From Flavobacterium subsaxonicum WB 4.1-42 = DSM 21790 (GTDB lineage: Bacteria > Bacteroidota > Bacteroidia > Flavobacteriales > Flavobacteriaceae), in assembly GCF_000422725.1 (NCBI RefSeq), contig NZ_KE383910.1:260388-324387 (forward strand): a stretch of DNA of 64,000 bases. Direction: 5' to 3'. Both the position numbers and the translations under genes were made by a program. A model generated the notes under the pieces. It did no database searches and was not told where the DNA came from. It saw only the letters and a program-made list of their open reading frames with translations. This document shows positions 63,115-64,000 of the stretch, one piece after another. The stretch's first letter is position 1. Each line of letters starts with the position of its first letter.

Positions 63115-63135
63115 AACTGCCCTTGAGAGGCAGTT
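63115..63135 (-). terminator. Terminator after sufD
   Basis: AACTGCC/GGCAGTT stem with T run on the minus strand, 25 bases beyond the sufD stop. The rest of 62999-63160 is AT-rich and gene-free. Confidence 0.75.
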
Positions 63136-63160
63136 CCTGATATTGTATAATGGGTACGGA

Positions 63161-64000
63161 TTACAAATCGAAACCTATGTTAACGCCTAATTTAGAGGCA
63201 ATAAGCTTGGTAATCCTGTCTTTAAGCTCGGGTATGCGGATGCTTTCTATAACCTCGTTGCTAAAGGCATACATAAGCAGGGCCTTGGCTTCTTTTTTAG
63301 GAATACCACGGCTTTGCATATAAAACATAGCGCTTTCGTCTAACTGGCCAACAGTACAGCCGTGAGAACATTTAACATCATCGGCAAAAATTTCCAATTG
63401 GGGTTTTGCATTAATGGTGGCTTTTTCGCTAATAAGTATGTTGTTGTTTTGCTGAAAGGCATCGGTTTTTTGCGCCTCTTTCTCTACATATATCTTACCG
63501 TTAAACACACCGGTAGAGCTGCCGTCAAAAATACTCTTGTAGTTTTGGTGGCTCTCGCAGTTAGGCGTGGCATGGCGTACCAGCGTGTAGTGGTCTACGT
63601 GCTGCTTGTCGCCAATAATGGTAATACCTTTTAGGGTGCTGTCTATACGCTCGCCCTGGTGGTAAAAATTAAGGTTATTGCGGGTAATGTTACCCCCAAA
63701 TGAAAACGTGTGCACAGAGGCGTTGCTATGGCCTTTTTGGGCTATATAGGTATTGTCTACCAAGTTGGCCGTTTGCACGTCGTTCTGTATCTTGTAATAA
63801 TCGGTAATAGAGCGTTCCTGGGCAAAAATCTCGGTAACGCTGTTGGTAAGCACCGGGTTGCTGTTAAGGCTCTGGTGGCGCTCTATAATTTGCACCTGGG
63901 CGTTTTCGCCAACAATAATCAGGTTACGCGGCTGCACCATAAGGGCGGCCTCGTTGCCTGTAGACAGGTACATAATTTCGATAGGCTTATCGGCTACCTT
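63161..64000 (-). CDS. sufD: Fe-S cluster assembly protein SufD (partial)
   Basis: The C-terminal 279 residues of a protein of about 435; the frame runs open through the right edge of the window (IEIMYLSTG continues upstream). VQIIERHQSL, HSNASVHTFSFGG, GSSTGVFNGKIYVEKEAQKTDAFQQNNNILIS and DDVKCSHGCTVGQLDESAMFYMQSRGIP are SufB/SufD signatures; SufD is chosen because the SufB iron-sulfur ligand pattern is not seen. SufBCD builds Fe-S clusters. It is last in its operon, ending in a terminator. Confidence 0.93.
   Translation of the reverse strand, partial: KVADKPIEIMYLSTGNEAALMVQPRNLIIVGENAQVQIIERHQSLNSNPVLTNSVTEIFAQERSITDYYKIQNDVQTANLVDNTYIAQKGHSNASVHTFSFGGNITRNNLNFYHQGERIDSTLKGITIIGDKQHVDHYTLVRHATPNCESHQNYKSIFDGSSTGVFNGKIYVEKEAQKTDAFQQNNNILISEKATINAKPQLEIFADDVKCSHGCTVGQLDESAMFYMQSRGIPKKEAKALLMYAFSNEVIESIRIPELKDRITKLIASKLGVNIGFDL

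Overview
The window is a chromosomal segment of a Bacteroidota bacterium, most likely a Flavobacterium-like member of the Flavobacteriaceae. The evidence is direct: promoters follow the Bacteroidota pattern TTG-N19..22-TAnnTTTG (rpiB, tRNA-Cys, pgk, the haem receptor operon). One secreted protein ends in a type IX secretion sorting domain. The window also holds families typical of the phylum (DUF4175, DUF4837, HmuY, LytS/LytTR next to a MacAB-TolC pump). Coding is dense and intergenic DNA is AT-rich. There is no transposase, integrase, prophage or CRISPR array.

Layout. 0.1-6.6 kb: tex, then a small accessory patch (a DUF2971 gene between two copies of the same leader, a small orphan gene, a possible gene remnant), a serine hydrolase and an AAA+/DUF4143 ATPase. 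6.7-12 kb: rpiB, a 619-bp AT-rich gene-free region with five DnaA-box-like motifs (candidate replication origin), a DUF2007 gene, rnr, a DUF2807 protein, a LysE-type exporter and tRNA-Cys. 12-23 kb: an LTA-synthase-like sulfatase, folB, glnS, a three-gene YtxH/holin-like stress operon, small exported proteins, an SPFH protein and gltX. 23-33.5 kb: a DUF4175 coiled-coil protein, ybeY, mnmG, a lipoprotein, a methyltransferase, an OmpH-like lipoprotein and a Pif1/RecD-like helicase; four parS-like palindromes surround mnmG. 33.5-43 kb: a type IX secreted beta-helix protein, DoxX, holB, a parvulin-like protein, pgk, an mltD-type transglycosylase, DUF4837 and a GNAT. 43-51 kb: a TolC-MacA-MacB(ATPase)-MacB(permease)-LytS-LytTR locus whose junctions hold tandem 7- or 8-bp arrays and palindromic repeats. 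51-64 kb: a double OmpA-domain protein, kup, a sulfurtransferase, orphan genes, an S41 protease with a duplicated 3' end beside it, DUF4349, rnpA, an HmuY-TonB receptor haem-uptake pair and the C-terminal part of sufD at the window edge.

Most interesting signals. (1) Two perfect 16-bp parS palindromes and two near copies within 2 kb around mnmG, with the candidate oriC about 19 kb away, suggest this is the origin-proximal centromere region. (2) Two unrelated orphan genes each sit between two copies of neighbouring DNA. One is flanked by a duplicated leader, the other by a duplicated 3' end of the S41 protease gene; both look like insertions that rebuilt their junction. (3) Short tandem arrays begin at or just after the stop codons of three genes in the efflux locus. 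(4) There are several long palindromic elements: a 41-bp inverted repeat upstream of rnpA, a nested palindrome of about 155 bp upstream of the tolC gene, and paired palindromes near 18.6 kb. All readings come from inspecting the sequence alone; family names rest on recognised motifs, not on searches.
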